In this document: one piece after another, positions 10,429-19,006 of the stretch
Numbering within the stretch: position 1 is the first letter of the stretch
Layout: each line of letters starts with the position of its first letter
Made by a program: the position numbers and the translations under genes
The notes under the pieces: generated by a model
The model's input: only the letters and a program-made list of their open reading frames with translations
Databases searched by the model: none
What the model was told of the DNA's origin: nothing
Source of the DNA: Kluyvera sichuanensis
GTDB taxonomy: Bacteria; Pseudomonadota; Gammaproteobacteria; Enterobacterales; Enterobacteriaceae
NCBI RefSeq assembly: GCF_014218705.1
Contig: NZ_JABBJF010000003.1
Location: 62,001-126,000 of the forward strand
Direction: 5' to 3'
DNA length: 64,000 bases

Positions 10429-12210
10429 GTGAGAATTGCCACAATAACCAACTGGGCCTACGGTGCGACGGTATGTCTGACGATTGTCTCCGGTATCGTC
10501 ATGCTGATGGCCTCCAGTGCGGATAACGCCGAGCGGCAGGCGGTACAGCAGCGTCTGATGTTCGACCAACTGACGGATGAGGTCGACGGCGATGCCTGGT
10601 CGCTCTCTGACCTGGCGCGCCTGTATGTAGTGAATAAAGACCCGGCGGTGTTGAGCGAATATCAGCAACGAGAGAAGCAGCAGGTTGAGATTGAACAGCG
10701 GCTGCTAAAGCTCAAAGACGCCGGAGCGACAGGAGAAGAGCTGGCGCTGCTGCATGAAGGGCTGGAGATTGTTGATGGGCTTCAGGATGAGCAGCAAACG
10801 GCGCTCGCCAACCTCGCACACGATCAGGCTCCGCTGGCCGTATCGCTGCTGTATGGCAAAGTCTATGAGCAGGAGCTTGACCGGGCGCAGGAGCGCATGG
10901 ACCATTTCCGCCAGATGCTCGATAGCCGGGCGCTGCGTGCGGTTCAGGAGGCGACCCGCGACTCTCGTATGCTGCGCACGCTGTCGGAGGTGATGGTCGG
11001 GCTGACGGCGCTGCTGTTTTTATTCGTCCTCGGCTTTATTTTAAAACGCCGCGTGCTGCGCCCGGTCGTGCGGTTGAGCGACGTGGTGCATCGCCTGGCT
11101 TCTCAGGACTACGCCGTGGAAACGCCGAGCTTTAACCAGATTGATGAAATTGGCGATATGGCGCAGGCGATCCGCATTTTCCGCGAGAACGGGCTGGTGC
11201 GGCAACAGCTTGAACGGCAGCGCGATGCCGACTGGGCGATACGCGAACTGCTGGCGCGCATGACCCAGCGTCTGCAGGGCTGCGAGTGTTTTGATGATGT
11301 GGTTAACGTCGCCGAGCTTTTTGCCCCGAACATTGCGCCGGGCGTGGCGGGGCGACTCTATATCCTCGACCGCGACCCGTGGCAGATGCGCTGTGTGGCC
11401 TCCTGGCTTTCCCCGGAGGGCGAGCCGACGCCGTTCCACCCGGATGAGTGCTGGGCGGTGCGCCGCGGGCAGAGCCACCCGCCGGTACACGGTGAACCGG
11501 ATATCGGCTGCTACCATCTGCCGGAGTCGTGTCTCGACCATACGCTGTGCGTCCCGCTGATTGCTCAGGGCGAGGCCATCGGCCTGCTCTCATTCCAGAA
11601 TCTCAACGACCAGACTGCACCTTCCCGCGCCTACCTTGAACTGATGGCGGAAGCGCTGGGCCTGGCGTTAGCCAACCAGCGCCTGCGTGACGCGCTGCTG
11701 GAAAAAGCGCTCTACGACCCGCTCACTGGTCTACGTAACCGCCACCATCTGGACGATATCCTGAATACCCAGATGAGCCAGGCGATTCGCAACGAAGAGC
11801 CGATGAGCTGTCTGATGATTGACATCGATCACTTCAAAAACATCAACGATCGCTTCGGCCACGAGGCGGGCGACGGCGTGATTAAAAGCGTCGCCTCCAC
11901 TATTCAGCGCGTGGTGAACGACCGCGGTATGGCTTTCCGTTACGGCGGCGAAGAGTTTCTGGTGCTGCTGTACGACGTGGATGATGAGGCCGCCAACCGC
12001 ATCGCCAGTGAGATTTTCGACGGCGTGCGCGAACTGGTGCTGCGCTTTAGCGGTGCGGAGATTGGTCATGTGGATGTCTCCATCGGCGTGGCAAGCTACC
12101 CGCAGCACGCCCAGAGCGACAGCCTGCTGCGTGCGGCGGACGTGGCCTTGTATCGGGCGAAAGAGCTAGGGCGTTCGCGGATAGTGAGCTTTGGGGCGCT
12201 GGCAGGGTAG
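10429..12210 (+). CDS. Membrane diguanylate cyclase (HAMP-GAF-GGDEF)
   Basis: 593 residues from a GTG start at 10429 with AGAAGGA about 8 bases upstream; an in-frame TTG at 10399 is less likely. Order: N-terminal transmembrane helix (about residues 8-30), a periplasmic helical sensor region rich in E and Q, a second membrane helix near residue 195, a HAMP linker (RVLRPVVRLSDVVHRLA), a GAF-like domain (about 270-420), and a C-terminal GGDEF domain. The catalytic signature is RYGGEEF, with MIDIDHFKNINDRFGHEAGD upstream, so it should make c-di-GMP. The usual RxxD inhibitory site before GGEEF is absent (N and G at the key positions), suggesting weak product inhibition. Monocistronic. Confidence 0.9.
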   Translation: MRIATITNWAYGATVCLTIVSGIVMLMASSADNAERQAVQQRLMFDQLTDEVDGDAWSLSDLARLYVVNKDPAVLSEYQQREKQQVEIEQRLLKLKDAGATGEELALLHEGLEIVDGLQDEQQTALANLAHDQAPLAVSLLYGKVYEQELDRAQERMDHFRQMLDSRALRAVQEATRDSRMLRTLSEVMVGLTALLFLFVLGFILKRRVLRPVVRLSDVVHRLASQDYAVETPSFNQIDEIGDMAQAIRIFRENGLVRQQLERQRDADWAIRELLARMTQRLQGCECFDDVVNVAELFAPNIAPGVAGRLYILDRDPWQMRCVASWLSPEGEPTPFHPDECWAVRRGQSHPPVHGEPDIGCYHLPESCLDHTLCVPLIAQGEAIGLLSFQNLNDQTAPSRAYLELMAEALGLALANQRLRDALLEKALYDPLTGLRNRHHLDDILNTQMSQAIRNEEPMSCLMIDIDHFKNINDRFGHEAGDGVIKSVASTIQRVVNDRGMAFRYGGEEFLVLLYDVDDEAANRIASEIFDGVRELVLRFSGAEIGHVDVSIGVASYPQHAQSDSLLRAADVALYRAKELGRSRIVSFGALAG

Positions 12211-12242
12211 GGCAGGTGTGCGTGGTTTTATAATAAAATGAC

Positions 12243-12275
12243 GGCGGTATTTTTCAGGAATACCGCCTTATTTCT
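12243..12275 (+). terminator. Intrinsic terminator after the diguanylate cyclase gene
   Basis: A 9-bp stem GGCGGTATT / AATACCGCC with a 7-base loop is followed by the T-rich stretch TTATTTCTATT. Confidence 0.85.
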
Positions 12276-12460
12276 ATTATATTTTATTGCTGGTGTTTGG
12301 TTATTAATAATAGAAATATAATATCATGGAGTTCATTTCAAAATAATTCATCCGCAATGTTAATTATTTATATAATTAAAGTAACATGTCGTGAAGATTG
12401 GATGTTTTTAGTTCTCATAGACGAGTATTTACATATCATGATATAATACGGAGGAAAAAC
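12276..12460. other. AT-rich intergenic stretch upstream of yeeN
   Basis: Very AT-rich, with no open frame of note. A perfect -10 hexamer TATAAT lies at 12442-12447 with a weak -35 (TAGACG) 18 bases before it. This is the probable yeeN promoter and would place the short leader ORF at the very start of the transcript. Confidence 0.4.
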
Positions 12461-12490
12461 GTGCAGATTATTAATCTGGCGTTAACGTAA
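12461..12490 (+). CDS. Possible 9-codon leader peptide upstream of yeeN
   Basis: A GTG codon with a textbook GGAGG site 6 bases before it opens a frame of nine codons (V/M-Q-I-I-N-L-A-L-T) and a TAA stop, 25 bases before the yeeN GTG. The segment 12464-12478 inside it is an interrupted palindrome, CAGATTA-T-TAATCTG. The Shine-Dalgarno sequence is better placed than that of yeeN itself. No homolog is known to me, so the call rests on the ribosome site and stop placement only. Confidence 0.3.
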   Translation: MQIINLALT

Positions 12491-12515
12491 ATAAATATTT
12501 GAGGGGACTCTTCCA

Positions 12516-13232
12516 GTGGGACGTAAATGGGCCAATATCGTTGCTAAAAAAACGGCTAAAGACGGTGCAACGTCAAACGTATATGCAAAGTTCGGTGTAG
12601 AAATCTATGCCGCTGCTAAACAAGGCGAGCCAGATCCAGAATCAAACTCCGCGTTAAAATTCGTTATTGAACGTGCTAAACAAGCACAGGTTCCAAAGCA
12701 CGTTATTGATAAAGCTATTGATAAAGCCAAAGGCGGCGGAGACGAAACCTTCGTAGCAGGGCGTTATGAAGGCTTTGGGCCAAGCGGTTCTATGCTTATC
12801 GCTGAAACGCTGACCTCTAATGTTAACCGCACGATTGCTAATGTCCGCAACATTTTCAATAAAAAAGGCGGGAACATCGGCGCAACGGGTGCGGTCAGCT
12901 ATATGTTTGACAACACCGGTGTGATTGTATTTAAGGGAACAGACCCTGATAGTATTTTTGAAATTCTGCTTGAAGCTGAAGTGGAAGTTCGTGATGTGAC
13001 TGAAGAAGAAGGCAACATTATTGTTTATACTGAAGCCACCGACCTTCATAAAGGTATTGCCGCGCTGAAAGCGTCTGGTATTACTGAATTCGCGACCACA
13101 GAATTAGAAATGATTGCGCAGTCAGAAATTGAACTGTCACCAGAAGATTTAGCCATCTTTGAAGGGCTTGTTGATGCTCTTGAAGATGATGACGATGTGC
13201 AGAAAGTCTATCACAACGTTGCTAACCTCTAA
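12516..13232 (+). CDS. yeeN: YebC/PmpR family protein YeeN
   Basis: 238 residues, near-identical along its length to E. coli YeeN (start [19 protein letters not shown], end [13 protein letters not shown]) and using the same GTG start. It belongs to the YebC/TACO1 family, long annotated as transcriptional regulators and more recently connected to ribosomes and translation of proline-rich stretches. The three-domain fold is covered in full: a basic helical N-terminus with GxGGDET near residue 74, then two alpha/beta domains, with an acidic C-terminal region. Codon use and base composition are clearly more AT-rich than neighbouring genes. It sits alone, with its own terminator. Confidence 0.95.
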   Translation: MGRKWANIVAKKTAKDGATSNVYAKFGVEIYAAAKQGEPDPESNSALKFVIERAKQAQVPKHVIDKAIDKAKGGGDETFVAGRYEGFGPSGSMLIAETLTSNVNRTIANVRNIFNKKGGNIGATGAVSYMFDNTGVIVFKGTDPDSIFEILLEAEVEVRDVTEEEGNIIVYTEATDLHKGIAALKASGITEFATTELEMIAQSEIELSPEDLAIFEGLVDALEDDDDVQKVYHNVANL

Positions 13233-13245
13233 TTATAGATTACAG

Positions 13246-13270
13246 AAATCTGCCGTTATGGCAGATTTTT
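13246..13270 (+). terminator. Intrinsic terminator after yeeN
   Basis: A 9-bp stem AAATCTGCC / GGCAGATTT with loop GTTAT, followed by T's. It starts 13 bases after the stop codon. Confidence 0.9.
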
Positions 13271-13340
13271 AAATTTATAAAGACGTTATAAATATATCCA
13301 GCCTGATATATTTTTTGCCAAAGGCAGCGCTAAAAGATAG

Positions 13341-13372
13341 CTAACAGCGGTTTAAATACCGCTGTAATTAGC
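13341..13372. repeat. Inverted repeat between yeeN and the DUF1345 gene
   Basis: ACAGCGGT and ACCGCTGT flank a TTAAAT loop; the outer arms GCTAA / TTAGC pair around two unpaired A. No T-run follows on either strand. The remaining 130 bases to 13502 hold a weaker repeat, AACCC / GGGTT (about 13434-13457), and no gene. Confidence 0.5.
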
Positions 13373-13502
13373 ACTAAATGAAAGAACTTCCCACCTCGCC
13401 GTTGACCTATCAGTAGCATCTACTTTCAAGGGCCAACCCGCGAAGATTTGAAGGGTTAGGGCTACAGTTAATCTATCGTCCCTTTTCTAAGCCACTCACA
13501 TC

Positions 13503-14162
13503 ATGACCCTTTCTCTCGGTACTTACTTTCGCGCGCGTCTGCGCTTACTGATGGCTATTCTGGCCGGGCTAATCTGTTTCTTTACTCTTCCTCCCGCGCT
13601 GGGTTATTTGCAGCGGTTGCTGATTAGCTGGAACGTACTGGCGTGGCTGTATCTGTTCTTTATGTGGTTTCTGATGCTGCGTACCGATGTGCGGGACATT
13701 CCGCGCATTGCCAGAATGCAGGATGAAAGCGCGGGGCTGGTGCTGGGCATGGTGATTGTTGGTTGTCTGGTCAGCATCCTGGCGATTCTGGTTGAGCTGA
13801 CGTCGCTTAAGCATCTTTCCGGCACGCCGCGGGTACTGCATCTGTTGCTCACCGGCGCCACGCTGGCGGTATCCTGGGCCTTGCTTCCCACCTCATTTGC
13901 CATGCATTACGCTCACCACCATTATCTGCACCGTAGCGAAGAGGTCACGCCGATGATCTTCCCCGAAAAACCGGGGGAACCGGGCTACTGGGATTTCCTC
14001 TATTACTCCTTCACCATCGCCGTCGCGTCACAAACCGCTGATGTGGCGACGGGGACTACCGATATGCGACAAATCACGCTGCTCCATTCGGTTATCTCTT
14101 TTGTATTCAATCTGGCGATTCTGGGCCTGTCGGTGAACGTCGGGGCGGGGCTGCTGAGCTAA
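13503..14162 (+). CDS. DUF1345 family inner-membrane protein
   Basis: 219 residues with five or six hydrophobic helices. The arrangement fits DUF1345: a helix pair at residues 15-60, a pair at 75-130, the conserved amphipathic motif HYAHHHY near residue 138, an exposed loop with EKPGEPGYWDFLYYSFTIAVASQTADV, and a final helix. Function is unknown for the family; the segment YYSFTIAVASQTADV resembles channel-like re-entrant loops, but I do not infer more. No obvious ribosome site beyond TAAGCC; the ATG at 13503 is the best start. The neighbours are not functionally linked to it. Confidence 0.75.
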   Translation: MTLSLGTYFRARLRLLMAILAGLICFFTLPPALGYLQRLLISWNVLAWLYLFFMWFLMLRTDVRDIPRIARMQDESAGLVLGMVIVGCLVSILAILVELTSLKHLSGTPRVLHLLLTGATLAVSWALLPTSFAMHYAHHHYLHRSEEVTPMIFPEKPGEPGYWDFLYYSFTIAVASQTADVATGTTDMRQITLLHSVISFVFNLAILGLSVNVGAGLLS

Positions 14163-14314
14163 ATGCAGCATAATTTCGGACAAACCATTCCTTAGTACCC
14201 TAAATCCGCACAAAAACTTAACAAAAATGTGACAATGACAATATACATATAACTTATTATCTTTTATAAATTAGCGGGTGTACTCTGCGCTTTACCTACA
14301 AATGAGAAACGTAT

Positions 14315-15796
14315 ATGGAACAGACACCTGCTAAAAAAACTGAACATATTCAGTCTGATAACAAAGAGCAATTCACAAGATCTATTGGCCTGGTCTCAAA
14401 TTTCGCGTTGGGTTTTACCTATCTTTCGCCGCTGACCGCCGTCTACTCGCTGTTTGCCCTGGCGGTGACGCTGGCGGGGCCACCAGCGGTATGGTGGATT
14501 CTGATCGTCGCCTGCGGGCAGCTGCTGGTGGCGCTGGTTTTTGGTGAAGTCTCTTCGCAATACCCGATTACCGGGGGGTTATACCCTTGGGCCAGACGCC
14601 TGTGGGGGAAAAAATACGCCTGGATTGCTGCCTGGATCTACCTCTGGGCGCTGGTCGTGACCGTTACCTCCATTGCGGAATACACCGCGACCTTCGTTGA
14701 GTCGCTGTTCAAGTACGGACAAACGCCGATGACGATGTTGATAACCTCAGCGGTACTGCTGCTGATGATGATGGCTATCAATATGTCGGGCACTAAAAAC
14801 CTGGCGCGCGTCGCCCGTATCGGCTTCTGGTGCGAGATTGTCAGCGTGATTGCGCTGGGGATCTACTTACTGATTTTCCATCGCACTCAGCCGTTCTCGG
14901 TTATCTTCGACTCGATGGGCGTGATGGCGCATGATGGCAGCTACACCACCGCCTTTATGTCCGCCGCGCTGATGGGCCTGTTTATGTTCTTTGGCTTCGA
15001 AGCCTGCGGCAACGTGGCGGAAGAGGTGCAAAACCCAGGCAAGAAGATCCCGGTCGCCATGATTTTAAGTATCGTCTTCGGCGCTATCTCCGCCATTATC
15101 TCGGTACTGGGCTATCTGCTCTCCTCACCGAATCTGCTCAATATCGTGAACGGCAAGGTGGCGGATCCTATCCCGGCAATTTTGCATGAAGCGCTGGGCG
15201 AAACCGGTGCGACGGTATTTATCGTGATCGCGATTATTGCCATGCTCTCCTGCATTCTCTCTCTGCAGGCGGCGTTAAGCCGACTGATCTTCTCCTTCTC
15301 CCGCGACAAAATGTTACCGGGCAGCGAGTGGATGTCTAAAATCTCCAAAAACAGCGTGCCGGACAACGCGATGATCGTCAGCTGCCTGCTGCCGGTGATT
15401 GTCTGCGTCTGCGTCTACTTCCAGCCTGACAACCTGGCGCGTATTACCGCGTTTGCGGTGATCGGCATTTATATCTCCTTCCAGATGGTAGTGCTGGCCG
15501 CCATGCGTCAACGCCTGAACGGCTGGAAACCGGCCGGTGAGTGGACTATCGGTGGCTGGGGGACGCTGGTGAATGGACTGGCGCTGGCCTATGGCGTCGC
15601 GGCTATCTGGTTGCTGGCGCAGCCTGCGGAAGGGAGTACCTTCCTCGATCGCTGGACGGTGCTGATTGGACTGGCGATTGTGCTGGGAACCGGTCTGCTC
15701 TATATGGCGATTGCGCGACCGTTTGGTCGCTCCAGCGCGCCGGAAAATGATGCCATCGCCTATGCGGATGAGCTGAAAGCAAGAGAAAGTTATTAA
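14315..15796 (+). CDS. APC-superfamily amino acid/polyamine/GABA permease
   Basis: 493 residues, 12 predicted membrane helices, with short cytoplasmic ends. The APC hallmark lies in the first helix (SNFALGFTYLSPLTAVYSLF), followed by GGLYPWARRLWGKKYAW and FMFFGFEACGNVAEEVQNPGKKIPVAM. The best family fit is the GABA/choline/polyamine branch (UGA4-like). It sits immediately before the divergent GntR/Cache pair and the amine-oxidation operon, so uptake of a polyamine, GABA or an oxidation product is a reasonable inference; the exact substrate is unproven. Own terminator downstream. Confidence 0.82.
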   Translation: MEQTPAKKTEHIQSDNKEQFTRSIGLVSNFALGFTYLSPLTAVYSLFALAVTLAGPPAVWWILIVACGQLLVALVFGEVSSQYPITGGLYPWARRLWGKKYAWIAAWIYLWALVVTVTSIAEYTATFVESLFKYGQTPMTMLITSAVLLLMMMAINMSGTKNLARVARIGFWCEIVSVIALGIYLLIFHRTQPFSVIFDSMGVMAHDGSYTTAFMSAALMGLFMFFGFEACGNVAEEVQNPGKKIPVAMILSIVFGAISAIISVLGYLLSSPNLLNIVNGKVADPIPAILHEALGETGATVFIVIAIIAMLSCILSLQAALSRLIFSFSRDKMLPGSEWMSKISKNSVPDNAMIVSCLLPVIVCVCVYFQPDNLARITAFAVIGIYISFQMVVLAAMRQRLNGWKPAGEWTIGGWGTLVNGLALAYGVAAIWLLAQPAEGSTFLDRWTVLIGLAIVLGTGLLYMAIARPFGRSSAPENDAIAYADELKARESY

Positions 15797-15801
15797 TACT
15801 C

Positions 15802-15819
15802 AAGGGCCTGCGGGCCCTT
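15802..15819 (+). terminator. Hairpin between converging permease and Cache-sensor genes
   Basis: A 7-bp stem AAGGGCC / GGCCCTT with loop TGCG overlaps the 3' end of the Cache gene. The T-tract is poor, so a moderate terminator shared by both genes is the best reading. Confidence 0.6.
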
Positions 15820-16516
15820 AATTGTCACATTGATACAGAATGAAGTAGTCGCTTTGATGAAGCACCGTAGCCGGGAGCGTGGTCAGCAGATTGCCCACCC
15901 GGAAACGGGGTTCAGTCGAAAAAATGATGCGTCTGTCGCGGTTAGTCAGCACCACTTTTGCGGGAGGGCGACAGGAAAGCAGCTCCTCTTCAATCTGGCC
16001 TACCAGCATATCGATAGCCGCCACGCCAAGAAATTGCCCATTGCTGTAAACCGGCACCGCAGAGGTGAGGGTGTACGCGGTATTACAGACGTAATCCACA
16101 TAAGGGCCGTGAATACAGGCCTTACCCACCGACGGCGTGTGTTTAAACCACTCAAACGTTCTGAAATCCAGCCGCTGCTGGGTAGCCTGATCCAGGTCGA
16201 GATTGACCTGTTCCATCCCGTTGGCCTTTTTAAACCACCACTCCAGCAACCAGTATTCGCTGGCGGTTGGGCTGCTCTCAATATGGCTGGCAAAACCGGC
16301 CCCCGAGCAGTAGCGGTTATGCTGCAACGTGTGCTGGATATGCCCCTGAATGGTGGCCTTCACGGCAGGCTCTAATAACATCTCCGCCGACGCCTTTTGC
16401 CCGCTGGTGATGCTTTCACGTATGCGGTCAGCCAGCGCGACGGTGGACGCCACTGTTGAGGCGGTAATATCCTCAATTTTATCTATCAGGGTGGTAAACG
16501 ATATGGGAGAGGTCAT
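15818..16516 (-). CDS. Stand-alone Cache (PDC) ligand-sensor protein
   Basis: 232 residues with no signal peptide, membrane helix or output domain. The Cache/PDC fold is indicated by FEWFKHTPSVGKACIHGPY, followed by VDYVCNTAYTLTSAVPV and YSNGQFLGVAAIDML. These correspond to the ligand-pocket strand motifs normally found in the periplasmic part of chemoreceptors and kinases; the aspartate in AIDML is at the position that binds the amino group in amine- and amino-acid-binding Cache domains. It follows the GntR gene by only 7 bases, so the two are almost certainly co-transcribed. A cytoplasmic sensor working with that regulator is inferred. Unusual as a free-standing domain. Confidence 0.7.
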   Translation of the reverse strand: MTSPISFTTLIDKIEDITASTVASTVALADRIRESITSGQKASAEMLLEPAVKATIQGHIQHTLQHNRYCSGAGFASHIESSPTASEYWLLEWWFKKANGMEQVNLDLDQATQQRLDFRTFEWFKHTPSVGKACIHGPYVDYVCNTAYTLTSAVPVYSNGQFLGVAAIDMLVGQIEEELLSCRPPAKVVLTNRDRRIIFSTEPRFRVGNLLTTLPATVLHQSDYFILYQCDN

Positions 16517-16523
16517 TTTGCGG

Positions 16524-17255
16524 TCAGCCTTCGCTCAGATTATATTTCATCTTTTGGTCGATCAGGTGGTAGATAAACGTATCAATAAGTCGGGTTGCAA
16601 TCGCCATGGCGGCCAGTTCGTCGTGGTTCGCCAGCGCCTCCGTCAGCGTCTCGTACAGGGCCACAACCTGCGGGAAAATCTCATCGGAACGGTAGAGTAC
16701 CGCCACCAGTGAGGCCCACTCAGCCTGCAGCTGTAGCTCCTGGTTTGCCAGCCTGGCGGAATGCGAGCTGGCGGCAAGCGCCAGCAGACAGCGCATATCA
16801 GACTGGGTTCTTTGCTCCGGCGTGTCGGCGTGTTTCAGCACGTCAACAAACCCTCGCAGCCGGTCAATATCCGCCGCGGTCACCCGGCGGGAAGCCAGCC
16901 TGGCACTATGGCTGATAATGGCGGAGTGCATCTCTCCTAAATCGGAAAGGTAATCCGTGCTGATGGTTTTGAATGGGTGCAGGCTGCTGTTTTTATCGCG
17001 CACGTTTTCGCACACGAAGCTGCCGCCATTTCTGCCACGCACGGTGTAGATCAATTCATTGGCCCGCAGCGTGTTAAGCGCCTCGCGGATCGTAATGTGC
17101 GAAACGCCCATCATTTTCGCTAAGTCGGTTTCATTGGGCAGCTGTTCATGAGGTTCCAGCAGCCCGGTAATGATCGCGTTGGAGAGGCGCTGAACTATTT
17201 GATCGGAGCGACTGGCCTGTCCAATAGGCGCAAAGATAACTGCATGAGTAATCAT
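16524..17255 (-). CDS. GntR-family (FadR/FCD-type) transcriptional regulator
   Basis: 243 residues. An N-terminal winged helix (about residues 15-80) carries the GntR pattern QLPNETDLAKMMGVSHITIREALNTLRANELIYTVRGRNGGSFV. The C-terminal all-helical effector domain (about 95-230) matches FCD, although the metal-binding histidines are not clear-cut. It is transcribed away from the aldehyde dehydrogenase operon across a 311-base intergenic region and together with the Cache-sensor gene. The location points to control of the amine-oxidation operon, and possibly of the permease. The effector is unknown. Confidence 0.87.
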   Translation of the reverse strand: MITHAVIFAPIGQASRSDQIVQRLSNAIITGLLEPHEQLPNETDLAKMMGVSHITIREALNTLRANELIYTVRGRNGGSFVCENVRDKNSSLHPFKTISTDYLSDLGEMHSAIISHSARLASRRVTAADIDRLRGFVDVLKHADTPEQRTQSDMRCLLALAASSHSARLANQELQLQAEWASLVAVLYRSDEIFPQVVALYETLTEALANHDELAAMAIATRLIDTFIYHLIDQKMKYNLSEG

Positions 17256-17566
17256 AAGCTTTTCTATTATTTATTCCCTGAAAGAGCACCCTTCTTAACA
17301 TAAGCCTGCCGGGCAGGAAAGGAGAGAATCACGGCAGATAACCCCCGTTTTCGCGATCTCCTGGCCTGCTGGCACTGAGCCAACATAGCGTAATCCCGTC
17401 GGTGAGCAATCCCTCTTCGCTGAGATTTAGCTATTTTGTGATTCTAATGTAAGAAAATAGTTAAATTTGCGAAGCGTATCATATTGTTCGCTCAGCACGT
17501 TTGAATCCTGACGGTAACAAATATATTACATAAGTTTCTTTATGTTTTAAATGTCAGGAGTTGGTC
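17256..17566. promoter_or_regulatory. Divergent control region of the GntR gene and the amine-oxidation operon
   Basis: 311 bases with no gene. A possible sigma-70 promoter for the + operon is TTGAAT (17501-17506) with a 17-base spacer to TATTAC (17524-17529); each hexamer matches 4 of 6 consensus bases. AGGAG at 17556-17560 is the ribosome site for the dehydrogenase. I could not identify a convincing GntR operator by eye. Confidence 0.4.
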
Positions 17567-18994
17567 ATGAACACGCTGAAGCATTTTATTAACGGACAGT
17601 TTGTCTCGTCGTCGTCGGAAGAGGCGTTTGAGCTGGTGAGCCCGGTCGACGGCGAATGCTATGCCATGAGCCCGAACGGCGGCAAAGCGGAGGTCGATCA
17701 GGCTTACGCGGCGGCAAAAGCGGCTTTCACGGTATGGAAAAAATCGACCCCGGCGCAGCGTCAGAAGGCGCTGCTGAATCTTGCGGATGCGATTGAAAGT
17801 AACGCCGCGCGCCTGGCGGAAATTCAGAGCCAGGAGACCGGGCAGCTGCGGCACTTTATCGAGAAAGAGGAAATTGCCGCGTCCTGCGACGCCATTCGCT
17901 TTTTTGCCGGGGCCGCACGCTGCCTGGAAGGTAAAGCCAGCGGGGAGTACAGCGAAGGTTTTACCTCCACGATTCGCCGCGAACCGCTGGGGATCGTGGG
18001 GCAGGTGACCCCCTGGAACTACCCCTTCATGATGGCGGTATGGAAAATTGCTCCGGCGCTGGCAGCAGGTAACACGGTGGTGTTAAAGCCGAGCGACACG
18101 ACCCCTATCAGCACCCTGATGCTGGCGGAACTTGCCGCGCCATTCTTCCCGGCAGGGGCGTTTAATGTGGTGCTGGGTAAGGCCGGTACCGGTTCGCTGG
18201 TGGTCTCCAACCCAACGGCCTCTCTGGTGTCGATCACCGGCTCCGTGCGTGCCGGTCTGCAGGTCGCCGCATCGGCGGCAGCCAACCTGACCAAAGCACA
18301 TCTGGAGCTGGGCGGTAAAGCGCCGGTAGTGGTGTTTGCTGACGCCAATCTGGACAAAGCCGTCGATACCATCCTCACCGCCGGGTTCTTCAACGCCGGG
18401 CAGGACTGCACCGCCGCCACGCGCCTGCTGGTTGAGCAGTCGGTCTACGACGTCTTCCTGCAAAAACTGCTCGAGAAAGGCAAAGCCATCCGTTTTGGGC
18501 TGCCGGACGATAAGTCTGCGCTTTACGGCGCGCTGAACAGCAAAAATCAGCTGGAGCAGGTGAAAGGCTTTATTGAGCGCCTGCCGTCGCACGCCAGAAT
18601 TGAGATGGGCGGCCATGCGGGGCCGGGGCCGGGCTTCTACTTCGAACCGACGCTGATCTCTGGTCTGCATCAGCAGGACGAAGCCATCCAGCATGAAGTC
18701 TTCGGCCCGGTGATGACCATTCAATCGTTTAACAGCGAAGAAGAAGCGCTGCATAAGGCCAATGACGTGGAGTATGGCCTGGCGGCCAGCGTCTGGACCA
18801 GTAACCACGGCCGCGCCCAGCGTTTCAGCATCGAGCTGGATTTCGGCACCGTATGGGTCAACAACCACATCCCGCTGTGTGCCGAAATGCCTCACGGCGG
18901 CTTCAAAAAGTCCGGCTATGGCAAAGATCTCTCCTCCTATTCACTCGACGAGTACACCAGAGTGAAACACATCATGTGCGATATCACTGAATAA
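17567..18994 (+). CDS. Aldehyde dehydrogenase, probable gamma-aminobutyraldehyde dehydrogenase
   Basis: 475 residues. NAD(P)-dependent aldehyde dehydrogenase with the catalytic cysteine at 281 (NAGQDCTAAT), the general-base glutamate at 247 (LELGGK) and the stabilising asparagine in PWNYP at 151. It looks most like E. coli PatD/YdcW, which oxidises 4-aminobutanal to GABA (shared context: FRFFAGAARCL-type segment, EMPHGG-KSGYGKD near the end). The ATG at 17567 has AGGAG 6 bases before it and is preferred over the TTG two codons upstream. It is the first gene of the long operon; the next starts 12 bases later. Cytosolic, no signal peptide. Substrate is inferred from similarity and context. Confidence 0.8.
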   Translation: MNTLKHFINGQFVSSSSEEAFELVSPVDGECYAMSPNGGKAEVDQAYAAAKAAFTVWKKSTPAQRQKALLNLADAIESNAARLAEIQSQETGQLRHFIEKEEIAASCDAIRFFAGAARCLEGKASGEYSEGFTSTIRREPLGIVGQVTPWNYPFMMAVWKIAPALAAGNTVVLKPSDTTPISTLMLAELAAPFFPAGAFNVVLGKAGTGSLVVSNPTASLVSITGSVRAGLQVAASAAANLTKAHLELGGKAPVVVFADANLDKAVDTILTAGFFNAGQDCTAATRLLVEQSVYDVFLQKLLEKGKAIRFGLPDDKSALYGALNSKNQLEQVKGFIERLPSHARIEMGGHAGPGPGFYFEPTLISGLHQQDEAIQHEVFGPVMTIQSFNSEEEALHKANDVEYGLAASVWTSNHGRAQRFSIELDFGTVWVNNHIPLCAEMPHGGFKKSGYGKDLSSYSLDEYTRVKHIMCDITE

Positions 18995-19006
18995 CAAGGA
19001 TAAAAA

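Noticed and set aside
13434-13457. Weak AACCC/GGGTT dyad as a terminator
   Set aside because: The loop is long, the stem short and no T-run follows.
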